From: Solobacterium sp.
Lineage (GTDB): Bacteria; Bacillota_I; Bacilli_A; Erysipelotrichales; Erysipelotrichaceae
NCBI GenBank assembly: GCA_017432325.1
Contig: JAFRJJ010000038.1
Location: 1-53,037 of the forward strand
Direction: 5' to 3'
Length of the DNA: 53,037 nt
Shown here: piece by piece, positions 18,314 to 27,886 of the stretch
How positions within the stretch are numbered: the first letter of the stretch is position 1
Layout of the letters: each line of letters starts with the position of its first letter
Program-made: the position numbers and the translations under genes
Notes under the pieces: generated by a model
Seen by the model: the letters and a program-made list of their open reading frames with translations, nothing else
Databases searched by the model: none
What the model was told of the DNA's origin: nothing

Positions 18314-18835
18314 ATGGCAAACGAACGTAAAGCATTCAGGAGACCTCGCGAACCCAAAGAGTTCGATGATGTGGTAGTATCCATCAACCGTGTCAGCAAG
18401 ACTGTAAAGGGCGGACGCAGAATGCGTTTCGCTGCTCTGGTTGTTATCGGCGACCATAAGGGCAGAGTCGGATTCGGTATGGGAAAAGCAGCTGAAGTAC
18501 CTGATGCAATCAGAAAAGCTACAGAAGCTGCAAATAAAAACGTATTCCGCGTACAGCTGGTTGAAAACAACCGTACTGTACCGCATACAGCAATCGGCAA
18601 ACATGGAGCAAGCTCAGTTCTTCTGAAGCCCGCTGCTCCTGGTACCGGAGTTATCGCCGGTGGTGCTGTCCGTTCCATTCTCGAACTGGCAGGCATCAGC
18701 GATGTTCTCTCCAAGGTTATCGGAAGCCGTACAGCAGTCAATGTAGTTTACGCTACACTGGACGCTCTCAAGAGCATGCGTACTGTAAACGATGTTGCTA
18801 AACTGCGCGATCTGAAGGTCGCAGAAGTTCGATAA
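18314..18835 (+). CDS. rpsE: 30S ribosomal protein S5
   Basis: A 173-residue S5, part of the mRNA entry site and important for fidelity. The [19 protein letters not shown] block is followed by [16 protein letters not shown]. Only 12 bases separate it from rplO; the L30 gene normally found between them is absent. Confidence 0.97.
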   Translation: MANERKAFRRPREPKEFDDVVVSINRVSKTVKGGRRMRFAALVVIGDHKGRVGFGMGKAAEVPDAIRKATEAANKNVFRVQLVENNRTVPHTAIGKHGASSVLLKPAAPGTGVIAGGAVRSILELAGISDVLSKVIGSRTAVNVVYATLDALKSMRTVNDVAKLRDLKVAEVR

Positions 18836-18847
18836 GGAGGCTAATCA

Positions 18848-19288
18848 ATGAAGCTGAATGAAATGAAGGCAGCTGACGGCGCACGCTTCGTATCAAAGCG
18901 TATCGGCAGAGGCCAGGGCTCCGGCACAGGCAAAACTGCCGGAAAAGGTCATAAAGGCCAGAATGCCCGCAGCGGCGGCGGTGTTTCCATCGGATTTGAA
19001 GGCGGCCAGACACCTGCATATAAGAGATTCCCGAAACGTGGATTCACAAACTTCACACGTAAGGAATATGCAATCGTCAACGTCAAAGATCTGAACCGTT
19101 TCGAGGATGGTGTTACTGTTGATACAGAAGCACTCAAGGCTGCTGGCCTTGTGAAAAAGGAACTTGACGGTGTCAAGATCCTCGGAGAAGGCGGTTTGGA
19201 AAAGAAACTGACTGTAAAGGCTGCAAAGTTTTCTAAATCTGCACTGAAAGCAATCGAAGAAGCAGGCGGAACAGCCGAGGTGCTGTAA
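18848..19288 (+). CDS. rplO: 50S ribosomal protein L15
   Basis: A 146-residue L15. The glycine-rich N-terminus ([20 protein letters not shown]) threads into 23S rRNA. It follows rpsE directly, with AAGGAGG upstream, and ends one base before secY. Confidence 0.97.
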   Translation: MKLNEMKAADGARFVSKRIGRGQGSGTGKTAGKGHKGQNARSGGGVSIGFEGGQTPAYKRFPKRGFTNFTRKEYAIVNVKDLNRFEDGVTVDTEALKAAGLVKKELDGVKILGEGGLEKKLTVKAAKFSKSALKAIEEAGGTAEVL

Positions 19289-19289
19289 T

Positions 19290-20570
19290 ATGATGCGCAT
19301 GTTCGCCAGCATGTTCAAGAATAAAGAGATCCGCAACAAGATCCTCTTTACACTGCTCATGCTGCTGATCTATCGCATCGGTGCGGCGATTCCGGTTCCG
19401 GGTGTTGACTCTGCGAAGCTGTCAGCACAGATTTCCGACAACTCCATCCTGGCTATGATGAATATGCTCGGAGGCGGAGCTTTCGAAAGAATGTCGGTAT
19501 TCGCTCTCGGCGTATCACCGTACATTACTGCCAGCATCATTATCCAGCTGTTAAGCATGGATGTAATTCCCGCACTGACTGAGATGACAAAATCCGGTCA
19601 GCAGGGAAGACAGCAGATGGACAGGATCACAAGATATCTTGGCTGCGTGCTGGCACTTGTACAGTCCTTCTCGATGACATACGGCTTTGACAAGCAGTAT
19701 GCGATCCTGGAGAGCTCAAGACTCTCAACATATCTGTTCACAGCAACGATCCTGACAGCAGGCACGATGTTCCTGCTCTGGATCGGTGACAGGATCAGTA
19801 TGAAAGGTATTGGAAACGGTATTTCGATCATTATCTTCGCAGGTATCGTATCCAATATGCCGGCTAACTTCAGCCAGGTGTTCAACATTATGGTTGCCGG
19901 AACATCACAGAGTGCCGTATTCAACGGTGTCCTGATGTTCGCACTGTATGTATTGCTCTATCTGGTTGTCATCGTCGGCGTGGTCATCATGCAGCTGGCG
20001 GTCAGAAAGATTCCGATCCAGTATACCGGAAGCTCAAGCCGCGGCTCAAATGACATCACATATCTTCCGTTCAGGATCAATTCCGCATCTGTTATACCGG
20101 TTATCTTCGCTTCGTCGATCATAACCGCTCCGCAGATCATCCTGAGTTTTGTAAACTACAGTGCTTACCAGAAGCTGAGCAACATTCTCAGCCTCCAGAA
20201 GCCGTTCGGACTCATTCTCTATGCAGTCCTGATCTTCCTGTTTACATTCTTCTATACGGATCTGCAGATCGATCCGGAGAAGGTTGCGGAAAATCTCGGA
20301 AAATCCGGAGCTTATATTCCGGGTATCCGTCCGGGTACTGAAACAAAAACATACCTGAAAAAGGTAATCAGCCGAATCACTGTTCTGGGCGCAACAGCAC
20401 TGGTAATCATTGCTGTTATCCCTTATCTGCTGCCGATGTTTACACCGCTCTCCACTTCCGTTTCGGTAGGAGGCACCGGTATCATCATCGTTGTCGGTGT
20501 TGCGATGGAAACGATCTCCCAGCTGAAGGGTCAGATGACTCAGAAACAGTATCACGGATTCAGAAAATAA
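19290..20570 (+). CDS. secY: Preprotein translocase channel subunit SecY
   Basis: A 426-residue, ten-helix membrane protein forming the Sec translocon channel. The first helix begins near residue 20 (ILFTLLMLLIYRIG) and the plug-region motif IPVPGVDS follows. FALGVSPYITASIIIQLL and the cytoplasmic block GIRPGTETKTYL are canonical. The ATG is one base after the rplO stop, with only GAGG upstream, so it probably relies on coupling. SecE and SecG are not encoded nearby. Confidence 0.97.
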   Translation: MMRMFASMFKNKEIRNKILFTLLMLLIYRIGAAIPVPGVDSAKLSAQISDNSILAMMNMLGGGAFERMSVFALGVSPYITASIIIQLLSMDVIPALTEMTKSGQQGRQQMDRITRYLGCVLALVQSFSMTYGFDKQYAILESSRLSTYLFTATILTAGTMFLLWIGDRISMKGIGNGISIIIFAGIVSNMPANFSQVFNIMVAGTSQSAVFNGVLMFALYVLLYLVVIVGVVIMQLAVRKIPIQYTGSSSRGSNDITYLPFRINSASVIPVIFASSIITAPQIILSFVNYSAYQKLSNILSLQKPFGLILYAVLIFLFTFFYTDLQIDPEKVAENLGKSGAYIPGIRPGTETKTYLKKVISRITVLGATALVIIAVIPYLLPMFTPLSTSVSVGGTGIIIVVGVAMETISQLKGQMTQKQYHGFRK

Positions 20571-20595
20571 AAATGATAATTATGGAGGAGCAGTC

Positions 20596-21246
20596 ATGAA
20601 CATTCTGATCATGGGACCCGCAGGAGCGGGTAAAGGAACAATGTCGGAACGTATCGTAAAAGAATACGACATTCCGCACATCTCTACCGGCGACATGTTA
20701 AGAGAAAACGTTCGCAATGGCACAGAACTCGGTAAAGAAGCCAAGTCCTATATGGATGCCGGCAAGCTTGTACCCGACGGAGTCATCAATGCTATGGTTG
20801 AAAAGAGGCTGCTCGAACCTGATTGTCAGAAGGGCTATCTCCTGGATGGCTTCCCTCGTACTCTGGTACAGGCAGAAGCATTCGGCGAAATAGCCAATAA
20901 GATCGGAAAACCGGTTGAATGCGTAATCGCTCTTGAAGTCGGATTCGACATTCTGGTTGACCGTATCACAGGAAGACGCATCTGCCCGAACTGCGGAGCG
21001 ATCTATCACATCAAAGGTCATCCCAGCAAGGTTGAAGGAATCTGTGATGAATGCGGCGGCGAACTGCAGCAGCGTAAAGACGACACAGTTGAAAAACTCC
21101 GTCAGCGTATGGATGAATACGAGAACAGCACAAAGCCTGTCATCGACTATTTTGACAAGCTGGGTGTTGTAGAAAGAATCGATGCAGGAAAACCTGCGGC
21201 AGAAGTCTTCGAAGATGTAAAAAAAGCTTTATCAAAGGTTGCATAA
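20596..21246 (+). CDS. adk: Adenylate kinase
   Basis: A 216-residue kinase that interconverts ATP + AMP and 2 ADP. The P-loop is GPAGAGKGT (7-15), DGFPRT lies near residue 84, and the long LID domain carries a zinc site (CPNCGAIYH...CDECGG), the form found in many Gram-positives. GGAGGAG precedes the ATG. It is the last protein gene before the structured segment. Confidence 0.97.
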   Translation: MNILIMGPAGAGKGTMSERIVKEYDIPHISTGDMLRENVRNGTELGKEAKSYMDAGKLVPDGVINAMVEKRLLEPDCQKGYLLDGFPRTLVQAEAFGEIANKIGKPVECVIALEVGFDILVDRITGRRICPNCGAIYHIKGHPSKVEGICDECGGELQQRKDDTVEKLRQRMDEYENSTKPVIDYFDKLGVVERIDAGKPAAEVFEDVKKALSKVA

Positions 21247-21268
21247 TTGAGGTTGGTGCGAGTACAAT
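21239..21268 (+). promoter_or_regulatory. Possible promoter overlapping the end of adk
   Basis: TTGCAT (21239-21244), 18 bases, TACAAT (21263-21268). The same -35 hexamer precedes the tRNA-Asn. If used, it would start a transcript inside the structured segment. Confidence 0.35.
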
Positions 21269-21526
21269 AGTGAGTGCTCGCACCTATCCCCATGTTAGGG
21301 ACTCATGCTGAAAAATGAGTCTGGGCAGCCAACATGGCACTGTGCTGTGCAGTCGGAATTACGGAACGGACATGAGATTCATGCTCACGTTGCTGGTAAA
21401 ATCCGGATGCTCTACATCCGCATTTTACCAGGCCATAGGATCTCTGTGATAATTCCGTCTTGAACGAACACGTGGGCTTAAACCTACAGGAACAAGCAAA
21501 AGAATACCTGAGGACAGTGTAAGTCC
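21255..21526 (+). ncRNA. Candidate structured RNA or leader between adk and rpmJ
   Basis: About 270 bases without a plausible protein gene but full of helices. They are 21255-21262/21277-21284 (8 bp); 21290-21296/21331-21337 (7 bp) enclosing 21300-21306/21315-21321 (7 bp); and 21354-21361/21450-21457 (8 bp). The last encloses 21370-21380/21438-21447 (10 bp, one bulge), then 21393-21402/21422-21431 (10 bp), then 21404-21409/21415-21420 (6 bp). A small 5-bp hairpin follows at 21472-21476/21483-21487. The nested perfect helices form one long arm. No tmRNA, RNase P, 6S, T-box or SRP signature is evident; Rfam classes such as raiA could not be tested. The 3' end runs into the rpmJ ribosome site. 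The RNA occupies the usual place of map and infA. Confidence 0.6.
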
Positions 21527-21540
21527 GGGAGGCAGACAAA

Positions 21541-21654
21541 ATGAAGGTAAGACCGTCAGTAAAACCTATTTGCGACAAATGCAGAATTATCAGACGCAGA
21601 GGCGTTGTAATGGTAATCTGCGAAAACCCTAAGCATAAGCAGAGACAGGGTTAA
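21541..21654 (+). CDS. rpmJ: 50S ribosomal protein L36
   Basis: A 37-residue L36, too short for ordinary ORF calling. It is the zinc type: Cys11, Cys14, Cys27 and His32 (CDKC...CENPKH). Its start [14 protein letters not shown] is canonical. The ribosome site GGGAGG at 21527-21532 lies at the very end of the structured RNA segment, so RNA folding could affect its translation. Confidence 0.96.
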   Translation: MKVRPSVKPICDKCRIIRRRGVVMVICENPKHKQRQG

Positions 21655-21673
21655 TCAGGAGGAAGATTAAACT

Positions 21674-22039
21674 ATGGCACGTATTGCTGGTGTGGATATT
21701 CCGAACAATAAACGTATCGTTGTATCCTTAACCTATATTTATGGTATTGGACCGACAACAGCTAAGCAGATTCTGAAAGAATGCGGAATCAGCGAAGATA
21801 TCAGAACAAAAGATCTGACAGACGCTCAGGAAAATGCGATCCGTCAGAAGGTCGATCTCATCAAGACAGAAGGCGATCTGCGTCGTGAACGCGCGCTGAA
21901 TGTTAAGCGTCTGATGGAAATCGGATGCTATCGTGGACTTCGCCACAGAAGAGGACTCCCTGTACGCGGACAGCGTACACGTACAAATGCCCGTACACGT
22001 AAAGGACCTCGTCGTACTGTAGCGAACAAGAAGAAGTAA
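21674..22039 (+). CDS. rpsM: 30S ribosomal protein S13
   Basis: A 121-residue S13 of the 30S head, contacting P-site tRNA and forming bridges to the 50[20 protein letters not shown] and the basic tail [19 protein letters not shown] are diagnostic. AGGAGGA precedes the ATG. Confidence 0.97.
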   Translation: MARIAGVDIPNNKRIVVSLTYIYGIGPTTAKQILKECGISEDIRTKDLTDAQENAIRQKVDLIKTEGDLRRERALNVKRLMEIGCYRGLRHRRGLPVRGQRTRTNARTRKGPRRTVANKKK

Positions 22040-22054
22040 TGGAGGGACATTTAA

Positions 22055-22453
22055 ATGGCTAAGAACACAAAGAAAACTGTTGTGCGTAAAAAGAAGGTTA
22101 AGCGCAATATAGTCAAGGGTGTCGCTCACATCCATTCGACATTCAATAACACGATCGTTACGATCGCTGATGAAGCGGGTAATGTTATTTCCTGGAGCTC
22201 CGCAGGTGCGCTGGGATACAAAGGTTCCCGTAAGTCAACACCGTATGTTGCTCAGCTTTGTGCTGAAGCAGCTGCTAAAGCCGCAGTCATGCAGGGCTTG
22301 AAGACAGTAGAAGTTAATGTTAAGGGACCCGGTCCGGGTCGTGAAGCTGCAGTCCGTTCACTGCAGACAGCCGGACTTGAGATTACAGCAATCAATGATG
22401 TAACTCCTATCCCTCATAACGGATGCCGTCCGCCGAAGAGACCGCGCGGTTAA
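22055..22453 (+). CDS. rpsK: 30S ribosomal protein S11
   Basis: A 132-residue S11 of the platform, near the Shine-Dalgarno helix. [14 protein letters not shown] and the end [16 protein letters not shown] are conserved. ATGGAGGG precedes the ATG. Confidence 0.97.
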   Translation: MAKNTKKTVVRKKKVKRNIVKGVAHIHSTFNNTIVTIADEAGNVISWSSAGALGYKGSRKSTPYVAQLCAEAAAKAAVMQGLKTVEVNVKGPGPGREAAVRSLQTAGLEITAINDVTPIPHNGCRPPKRPRG

Positions 22454-22477
22454 TCGAGAGAAGAGGAGGATTGATGC

Positions 22478-23437
22478 ATGCAGAAATTTGAACGCGCCGA
22501 TTTTGAAGTCAAAGAGTACGTGGAATCAGATAACTACGGAAAATTCGAACTTTCCCCTCTGGAGAGAGGTTTCGGAACAACAATCGGGAATGCGCTCCGC
22601 AGAGTCCTGCTGTCCTCCCTGCCGGGAGCCGCGGTATTCTCCATTAAAGTCGATGGTGTATATCACGAGTTCACAACGATTCCGGGCGTCCGTGAAGATG
22701 TATCAATGATCATCCTGCAGCTGAAGCAGCTGATCATGAAGATTGAGGATGATGAAATCTATACCCTGCAGATCTCCGCAAAGGGACCCTGCACGGTGAC
22801 AGCCAGTGATATCATCTGTCCTGCCCAGGTAGAGATTCTGAACAAGGATCTTGAGATTGCGCACCTTGAAAAGGATGCAACACTTGAAATGGAGCTGAAG
22901 GCTAAGAATGGCCGCGGCTACGTCGGAAGTGATGTGAATAAACAGGCCAATCAGGGTAATTCCCAGGGAATCGGAACTGTGTTTACAGATTCTATCTACA
23001 CACCTGTACAGAGAGTATCCTACAACGTTGAACCGACACGTGTCGGCCAGGACGCAAAATATGATGCTCTGACTATTGAAGTCTGGACAGATGGCTCGAT
23101 CAATCCGCAGAAAGCAATTGCTATGTCTGCCAAGATCCTGATTGATCATCTCGATATTGTTGCGGGAATCAATGATGAAGTACTTGGCATGGAAGACGTT
23201 ATCAATGAAGGCGGAACTGAAGCGCCTAATAAGGGACGTCAGTTAATGATCGAAGATCTGGATCTGTCCGTCCGTTCTTACAACTGCCTGAAGCGCGCTG
23301 GCATTCAGACTGTTGACGAACTGACACAGAAGACCGAGGATGAGATGATGAGAGTTCGCAACCTCGGAAAGAAATCGTTAAAAGAGGTTAAGGACAAGCT
23401 CTCCGAACTCGGTATGGGCTTCAAGTCCTTCGACTAA
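22478..23437 (+). CDS. rpoA: RNA polymerase alpha subunit
   Basis: A 319-residue alpha subunit. The N-terminal domain (residues 1-230), which dimerises and assembles polymerase, has PLERGFGTTIGNALRRVLLSS and PGVREDV. A linker leads to the C-terminal domain (about 250-319), which binds UP elements and activators, with LSVRSYNCLKRAGI. GAGGAGG precedes the ATG. Confidence 0.97.
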   Translation: MQKFERADFEVKEYVESDNYGKFELSPLERGFGTTIGNALRRVLLSSLPGAAVFSIKVDGVYHEFTTIPGVREDVSMIILQLKQLIMKIEDDEIYTLQISAKGPCTVTASDIICPAQVEILNKDLEIAHLEKDATLEMELKAKNGRGYVGSDVNKQANQGNSQGIGTVFTDSIYTPVQRVSYNVEPTRVGQDAKYDALTIEVWTDGSINPQKAIAMSAKILIDHLDIVAGINDEVLGMEDVINEGGTEAPNKGRQLMIEDLDLSVRSYNCLKRAGIQTVDELTQKTEDEMMRVRNLGKKSLKEVKDKLSELGMGFKSFD

Positions 23438-23452
23438 CAGGAGGAATGAACT

Positions 23453-23815
23453 ATGTGGAACCGTAAATTCGGAAGAACTGCGGATCATCGTAAAGCAATG
23501 ATGCGCAATCTGGCTACATCAGTAATTCTCTACGGCCGCGTAGAGACAACAGAAGCAAAAGCTAAGGATATGCGTTCTGTTGTAGATGAATTGATCACAC
23601 TCGGTAAAAAAGGTGATCTGGCTGCCCGTCGTCAGGCTGCAGCTTACATCAGAGATGTAGTAGCAGATGAGAAGACACAGCAGACAGTGCTGCAGAAGCT
23701 CTTTGATGAAGTAGCTCCGAAGTATAAGGATCGCAATGGTGGATATACACGTGTTGTTAAGACAGGTTTCCGCCACGGTGACTCAGCTCCGATGGCATTC
23801 ATCGAACTGGTTTAA
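23453..23815 (+). CDS. rplQ: 50S ribosomal protein L17
   Basis: A 120-residue L17, last gene of the cluster. [19 protein letters not shown] and the end [14 protein letters not shown] are standard. AGGAGG precedes the ATG, and a strong terminator follows nine bases after the stop. Confidence 0.97.
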   Translation: MWNRKFGRTADHRKAMMRNLATSVILYGRVETTEAKAKDMRSVVDELITLGKKGDLAARRQAAAYIRDVVADEKTQQTVLQKLFDEVAPKYKDRNGGYTRVVKTGFRHGDSAPMAFIELV

Positions 23816-23824
23816 TTATGATTG

Positions 23825-23862
23825 CCGGTTTACTGAGAAGATTGGTAAACCGGTTTTATTTT
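23825..23862 (+). terminator. Terminator of the S10-spc-alpha cluster
   Basis: Perfect stem CCGGTTTAC / GTAAACCGG (23825-23833, 23845-23853) with an 11-base loop and a T-rich tail. Confidence 0.9.
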
Positions 23863-23875
23863 AGGGGGGTATCAG

Positions 23876-25006
23876 ATGGCTCATATAGAAAATGAACTTA
23901 CCGGCCAGCGTGATCAGGTGATCGTCAGGACAAGCCTGATCGGTATTGCCGCAAATATTGTTCTTGCGGCTTTCAAAGCTGTTGTAGGCCTTGCGGCCGG
24001 CTCGATTGCCGTCGTACTGGATGCGGTCAACAATCTGAGTGACGCATTATCTTCCGTGATCACGATCGTCGGAACAAAGCTGGCTTCCAAAAAGCCGGAT
24101 AAAAAGCATCCGTACGGTTACGGAAGAATTGAATATATCAGTGCTGCAATCATTTCGGCAATCGTTCTTTATGCAGGAATTACTTCCTTTGTTGAATCAT
24201 TTAAGAAAGTACTTCATCCGGAAGCTGCTGATTATACGACTGTAACCCTGATCATTCTTGCAGCATCCGTACTGGTGAAGCTTGTGCTTGGAAACTATGT
24301 CAAACATACCGGAGAAAAGGTCAACAGCGGTTCTCTGATCGCGTCAGGTGAAGACGCAAGGAATGACGCTGTCCTGTCATTGTCTGTACTTGGCACAGCT
24401 TTGATCTATATGTTTGCGCATATCTCGCTTGAGGCATATGTCGGACTGGTGATCGCGGTCATGATCATCAAATCGGGCATAGAACTTCTGACGGATACAG
24501 TGGATGATATTCTCGGAAAACGTATTTCCGGTGACCTGTCGCGGGAACTGAAGCAGACGATCAGCGAAGATCCGCTCGCGCTTGGCGCGTATGATCTGTT
24601 TTTGAACAGTTACGGACCGGACAACCTGCAGGGATCTGTCCATGTCGAAGTAAATGACACAGTCAATGCTGACCAGATCGACGCAATGTCCCGCAGAATA
24701 CAGCAGAATGTTCTGAAGAAGCACGGTGTCATCATGACGGCGATCGGCATCTACTCTGTGAATACGACAAACGATGAGATCGCTGAACTGAGGACCAATG
24801 TAACAAGGATCGTCACATCACATGACGAAGTACTGCAGATCCACGGATTCCGCGCAAAGACGGATCCGAAACACATGACATTTGATATCGTCATTGATTT
24901 TGCGGCCGACAGAATGGCTGTCCTGCACGATATACAGGCAGAAATTGCAGACCGTTATCCGGAATGGGATACGGCCATCGTCCTGGACGATGATATCAGT
25001 GACTGA
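23876..25006 (+). CDS. Cation diffusion facilitator family metal exporter
   Basis: A 376-residue CDF transporter that exchanges a divalent metal for protons. There are six membrane helices in the first 210 residues, then a cytoplasmic ferredoxin-like domain. Helix 2 carries VLDAVNNLSDALSS and helix 5 carries ASGEDARNDAVLS. The site residues are thus Asn/Asp and Asp/Asp rather than the His/Asp of many zinc exporters, hinting at manganese or iron (inference). KKHPYGYGRIEY is the conserved loop. The long C-terminal region is typical of Firmicute members. GGGGGG precedes the ATG. Confidence 0.9.
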   Translation: MAHIENELTGQRDQVIVRTSLIGIAANIVLAAFKAVVGLAAGSIAVVLDAVNNLSDALSSVITIVGTKLASKKPDKKHPYGYGRIEYISAAIISAIVLYAGITSFVESFKKVLHPEAADYTTVTLIILAASVLVKLVLGNYVKHTGEKVNSGSLIASGEDARNDAVLSLSVLGTALIYMFAHISLEAYVGLVIAVMIIKSGIELLTDTVDDILGKRISGDLSRELKQTISEDPLALGAYDLFLNSYGPDNLQGSVHVEVNDTVNADQIDAMSRRIQQNVLKKHGVIMTAIGIYSVNTTNDEIAELRTNVTRIVTSHDEVLQIHGFRAKTDPKHMTFDIVIDFAADRMAVLHDIQAEIADRYPEWDTAIVLDDDISD

Positions 25007-25031
25007 CAGATGATTTGAGCAGAATACAGGA

Positions 25032-26246
25032 ATGAAAAGAAGAATATCACTATTACTGGCATTGTGTCTTGCCGGATGTGCTTCACCGGCCAAGGACCCG
25101 CAGAATACAGCGGGAAGTACGGCTGCCGCGGAAACGCCGTCTGCTGAGACCGATGAGATCACAAGTGAATATAACAAAGTATCCGGAAGCCTGAAAGACG
25201 CTGATTCCTGGACGGCAGAAGTGCGCTGTACATATGACATGAGTCATGAGAACACTTCGGTCAGCCATTATTATATGGACGGGATCATTGCCGTACAGGA
25301 TCTGAAACAGGATCCTAAGGTGCATCTCAGGCAGAACTACAGTTCTGACGGTATGGATTCATCGCTGTCCGGATGGTTTTATGATGACCGCCTGTACATC
25401 ACATACAACAATGTGAACTATTATGATGACATGCGCATCAATGATGTTATGGACCTTATGCTCGTGCCTCTGGAACCGGCAGATATACCTGAAAAGGATA
25501 TCAGTTCCATTTCCCGGGAAATGGAGGGAAATGATACGGTATACCGGATACTTCTGACAGAGCAGGCGGCAGAAAAATGGTTTACAGGGCACTATGACTT
25601 TTATGGTGTCAAGGATGCCGATGGATTCGATATGAAACAAGGCATCATTACCCGGAAATTCAGTGCGGCAGGTGATATTATCTCCGAAACAGCAGAATTT
25701 ATATCCGGAATCAAAATACAGGGTATGGATGTGGATGTTCTTTACGACAGTTCCTGTGTATATTCTTCGGTTGGTTCAACAAATATTGGCCTGACGGATC
25801 AGGTCATGGCTGTTACCGGAGAGTATCTGCATTATTCCGAGATTGATGTCGATTCAATATCTGACTATGACACGGAAGCGGATTCTGCCGGAGCTGATGT
25901 CATAGAGACTCTGAAAAAGAGACTTGTCTACAGGCTTGGATATACCGAGCAGGCGGACGGTACATATCTTGCAGAGTACAACGATGGTGAATCATATCGT
26001 TTTGACTTTAACAACAGCCTGTTCATTTACCTGAATCACACGAGCAGCTATGTATACAGCTGGCGGGGTGACACAGGCGGATTCGGCAGCACATGCAATT
26101 ATGATTTCACAACCGATACAGGAAGTACTACATGTACGGAAGAAACGATCGATATGATCCGGAATGTACGTGATTTCCTGAAAATGGAATTATACTACTG
26201 CGGATTATCCATAGATGATCTTACGTCATATACAGGAGGAAATTGA
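25032..26246 (+). CDS. Lipoprotein of unknown function
   Basis: A 404-residue exported lipoprotein: signal peptide MKRRISLLLALCLAGC with the lipidated Cys16, an Ala/Thr/Glu-rich linker to about residue 45, then a tyrosine- and acid-rich beta-type region. No enzyme motif is seen. The pattern (SWTAEVRCTYDM..., repeated YD and Ser-Ser runs) recalls Gram-positive DUF6612-like surface lipoproteins, but I am not sure. It starts 25 bases after the CDF gene and ends two bases before the ACT gene, suggesting cotranscription. Confidence 0.8.
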   Translation: MKRRISLLLALCLAGCASPAKDPQNTAGSTAAAETPSAETDEITSEYNKVSGSLKDADSWTAEVRCTYDMSHENTSVSHYYMDGIIAVQDLKQDPKVHLRQNYSSDGMDSSLSGWFYDDRLYITYNNVNYYDDMRINDVMDLMLVPLEPADIPEKDISSISREMEGNDTVYRILLTEQAAEKWFTGHYDFYGVKDADGFDMKQGIITRKFSAAGDIISETAEFISGIKIQGMDVDVLYDSSCVYSSVGSTNIGLTDQVMAVTGEYLHYSEIDVDSISDYDTEADSAGADVIETLKKRLVYRLGYTEQADGTYLAEYNDGESYRFDFNNSLFIYLNHTSSYVYSWRGDTGGFGSTCNYDFTTDTGSTTCTEETIDMIRNVRDFLKMELYYCGLSIDDLTSYTGGN

Positions 26247-26248
26247 AC

Positions 26249-26518
26249 ATGAGAGCAGTTATTTCGACAGTCGGAAAAGACCGTCCCGGTATTCTGGCTT
26301 TTGTCGCAACACGCTGTGCGGAAAAGAATATCAATATTGTTGATGTTACACAGAAGGTTCTTCAGGATCTGTTTACAATGATCATGATCGTTGAGATCCC
26401 TGATGACATCGGTGATTTCAGTGAAGTCATCACTGAGATAGAAAATGCCGGAAAACAGGAAGGACTGCAGATACATGTCATGCACGAAGAGATCTTCGAT
26501 GCAATGCATACGGTATAG
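26249..26518 (+). CDS. ACT-domain protein, UPF0237 family
   Basis: An 89-residue stand-alone ACT domain (MRAVISTVGKDRPGILAFVA, then NINIVDVTQKVL). ACT domains bind amino acids or other small ligands. The ATG at 26249 is chosen because GGAGGA lies eight bases upstream; an in-frame TTG at 26243 is also open. In many Firmicutes this gene directly precedes the UPF0210/PFL gene, as here, so the two probably act together. The ligand is unknown. Confidence 0.9.
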   Translation: MRAVISTVGKDRPGILAFVATRCAEKNINIVDVTQKVLQDLFTMIMIVEIPDDIGDFSEVITEIENAGKQEGLQIHVMHEEIFDAMHTV

Positions 26519-26521
26519 CAT

Positions 26522-27886
26522 ATGGCAGTGATCAGAGAAAACAATATTCTTGAAACGATCCGGATGATCGATGAAGAATGTCTGGATATCCGTACGGTAA
26601 CCATGGGTATTTCCCTGCTGGACTGCGCTGATACCGATATCGATGCATCATGCCGGAAGATCAAGGAGAAGATCAGAAATAAAGCGAAAGATCTGGTTAA
26701 GACCTGCCATGATATTTCAAAGGAATACGGTATCCCGATCGTTAACTGCAGAATCTCCGTTACACCGATCGCTCTGCTGGCATCCGTTTCCGGAGGCGAC
26801 TGCAAAAAGTATGCGATCGCGCTGGATGAGGCTGCCAAGGAAACAGGCGTCAACTTCATCGGAGGGTATTCCGCGCTTGTCCAAAAGGGGACTACGCCCG
26901 GAGACGAGCTTCTGATGAATTCCATTCCGGAAGCACTTGCCTGTACGGATCTTATTTGTTCTTCCGTCAATATCGGAAGCACCAAAGCAGGCATCAATAT
27001 GGATGCGGTCAAAACGATGGGCAGGATCGTGCGCGAAGCAGCGGAACTGACAAAGGACAATAACTGCTTCGGTGCCGCAAAACTGGTCGTTTTCTGCAAT
27101 GCGGTAGAAGACAATCCGTTTATGGCCGGCGCGTTCCATGGCGTATCGGAGCCCGACTGCGTATTGAACGTCGGCGTTTCCGGTCCCGGAGTCGTCAGGG
27201 AAGCTGTCAGACAGGCAGGTCCTTCCGCATCCATGAACGAGATCGCGGAGATCATCAAGAAAACAGCATTCAAGATCACCCGCATGGGTCAGCTGGTCGG
27301 TACAGAAGCCAGCCGAAGACTCGGTATTCCGTTCGGTATCGTTGACCTGTCACTTGCCCCGACCCCGGCAGTCGGCGACTCGGTCGCCCGGATCCTGGAA
27401 GAGATCGGTCTGGAACAGGTCGGAGGTCCCGGTACAACTGCCTGCCTGGCAATGCTGAACGATGCCGTGAAAAAGGGCGGCGTCATGGCCAGCTCAAGCG
27501 TAGGCGGACTTTCCGGCGCATTCATACCGGTATCCGAAGACCAGGGCATGATCGATGCGGCCGCAAACGGCACGCTGTGCCTGGAAAAGCTGGAAGCGAT
27601 GACAGCAGTATGTTCAGTCGGCCTGGACATGATCGTCCTGCCGGATGATACATCGGCTGAAACGATCGCGGCGATCATTGCGGATGAAGCGGCGATCGGT
27701 ATGATCAACAATAAGACAACAGCCTGCAGACTGATCCCTGCGATCGGCAAGCAGGCAGGCGATACGCTTGAATTCGGAGGACTGCTCGGATACGGTCCTG
27801 TTATGCCCGTGAGAAATGTCAGCCCGAAGGTCATGGTTGACCGCGGAGGCAGGATCCCGGCGCCGATGCATAGTCTGAAAAACTGA
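26522..27886 (+). CDS. PFL-family protein, UPF0210
   Basis: A 454-residue protein matching the UPF0210/DUF711 family in length and in blocks such as VGISLLD-like [22 protein letters not shown] and PAVGDSVA. The family is related to glycyl-radical pyruvate formate-lyase folds, but the function is unknown. I see no C-terminal glycyl-radical motif. It starts three bases after the ACT gene and shares one base with the methyltransferase gene. Confidence 0.9.
   Translation: MAVIRENNILETIRMIDEECLDIRTVTMGISLLDCADTDIDASCRKIKEKIRNKAKDLVKTCHDISKEYGIPIVNCRISVTPIALLASVSGGDCKKYAIALDEAAKETGVNFIGGYSALVQKGTTPGDELLMNSIPEALACTDLICSSVNIGSTKAGINMDAVKTMGRIVREAAELTKDNNCFGAAKLVVFCNAVEDNPFMAGAFHGVSEPDCVLNVGVSGPGVVREAVRQAGPSASMNEIAEIIKKTAFKITRMGQLVGTEASRRLGIPFGIVDLSLAPTPAVGDSVARILEEIGLEQVGGPGTTACLAMLNDAVKKGGVMASSSVGGLSGAFIPVSEDQGMIDAAANGTLCLEKLEAMTAVCSVGLDMIVLPDDTSAETIAAIIADEAAIGMINNKTTACRLIPAIGKQAGDTLEFGGLLGYGPVMPVRNVSPKVMVDRGGRIPAPMHSLKN

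Noticed and set aside
17827..18741. 304-codon minus-strand open frame
   Set aside because: It spans the antisense of rplF, rplR and rpsE; shadow only.
21255..21526. Identification of the structured segment as tmRNA, RNase P, 6S, T-box or SRP RNA
   Set aside because: None of their fixed motifs (tRNA-like ends, GAGGAAAGTCC, GGTGG T-box, SRP tetraloop helix) is present.
21303..21578. 91-codon minus-strand frame across the adk-rpmJ gap, considered as a displaced gene
   Set aside because: It overlaps the rpmJ start antisense, has no ribosome site and no similarity to IF1 or any family I know.
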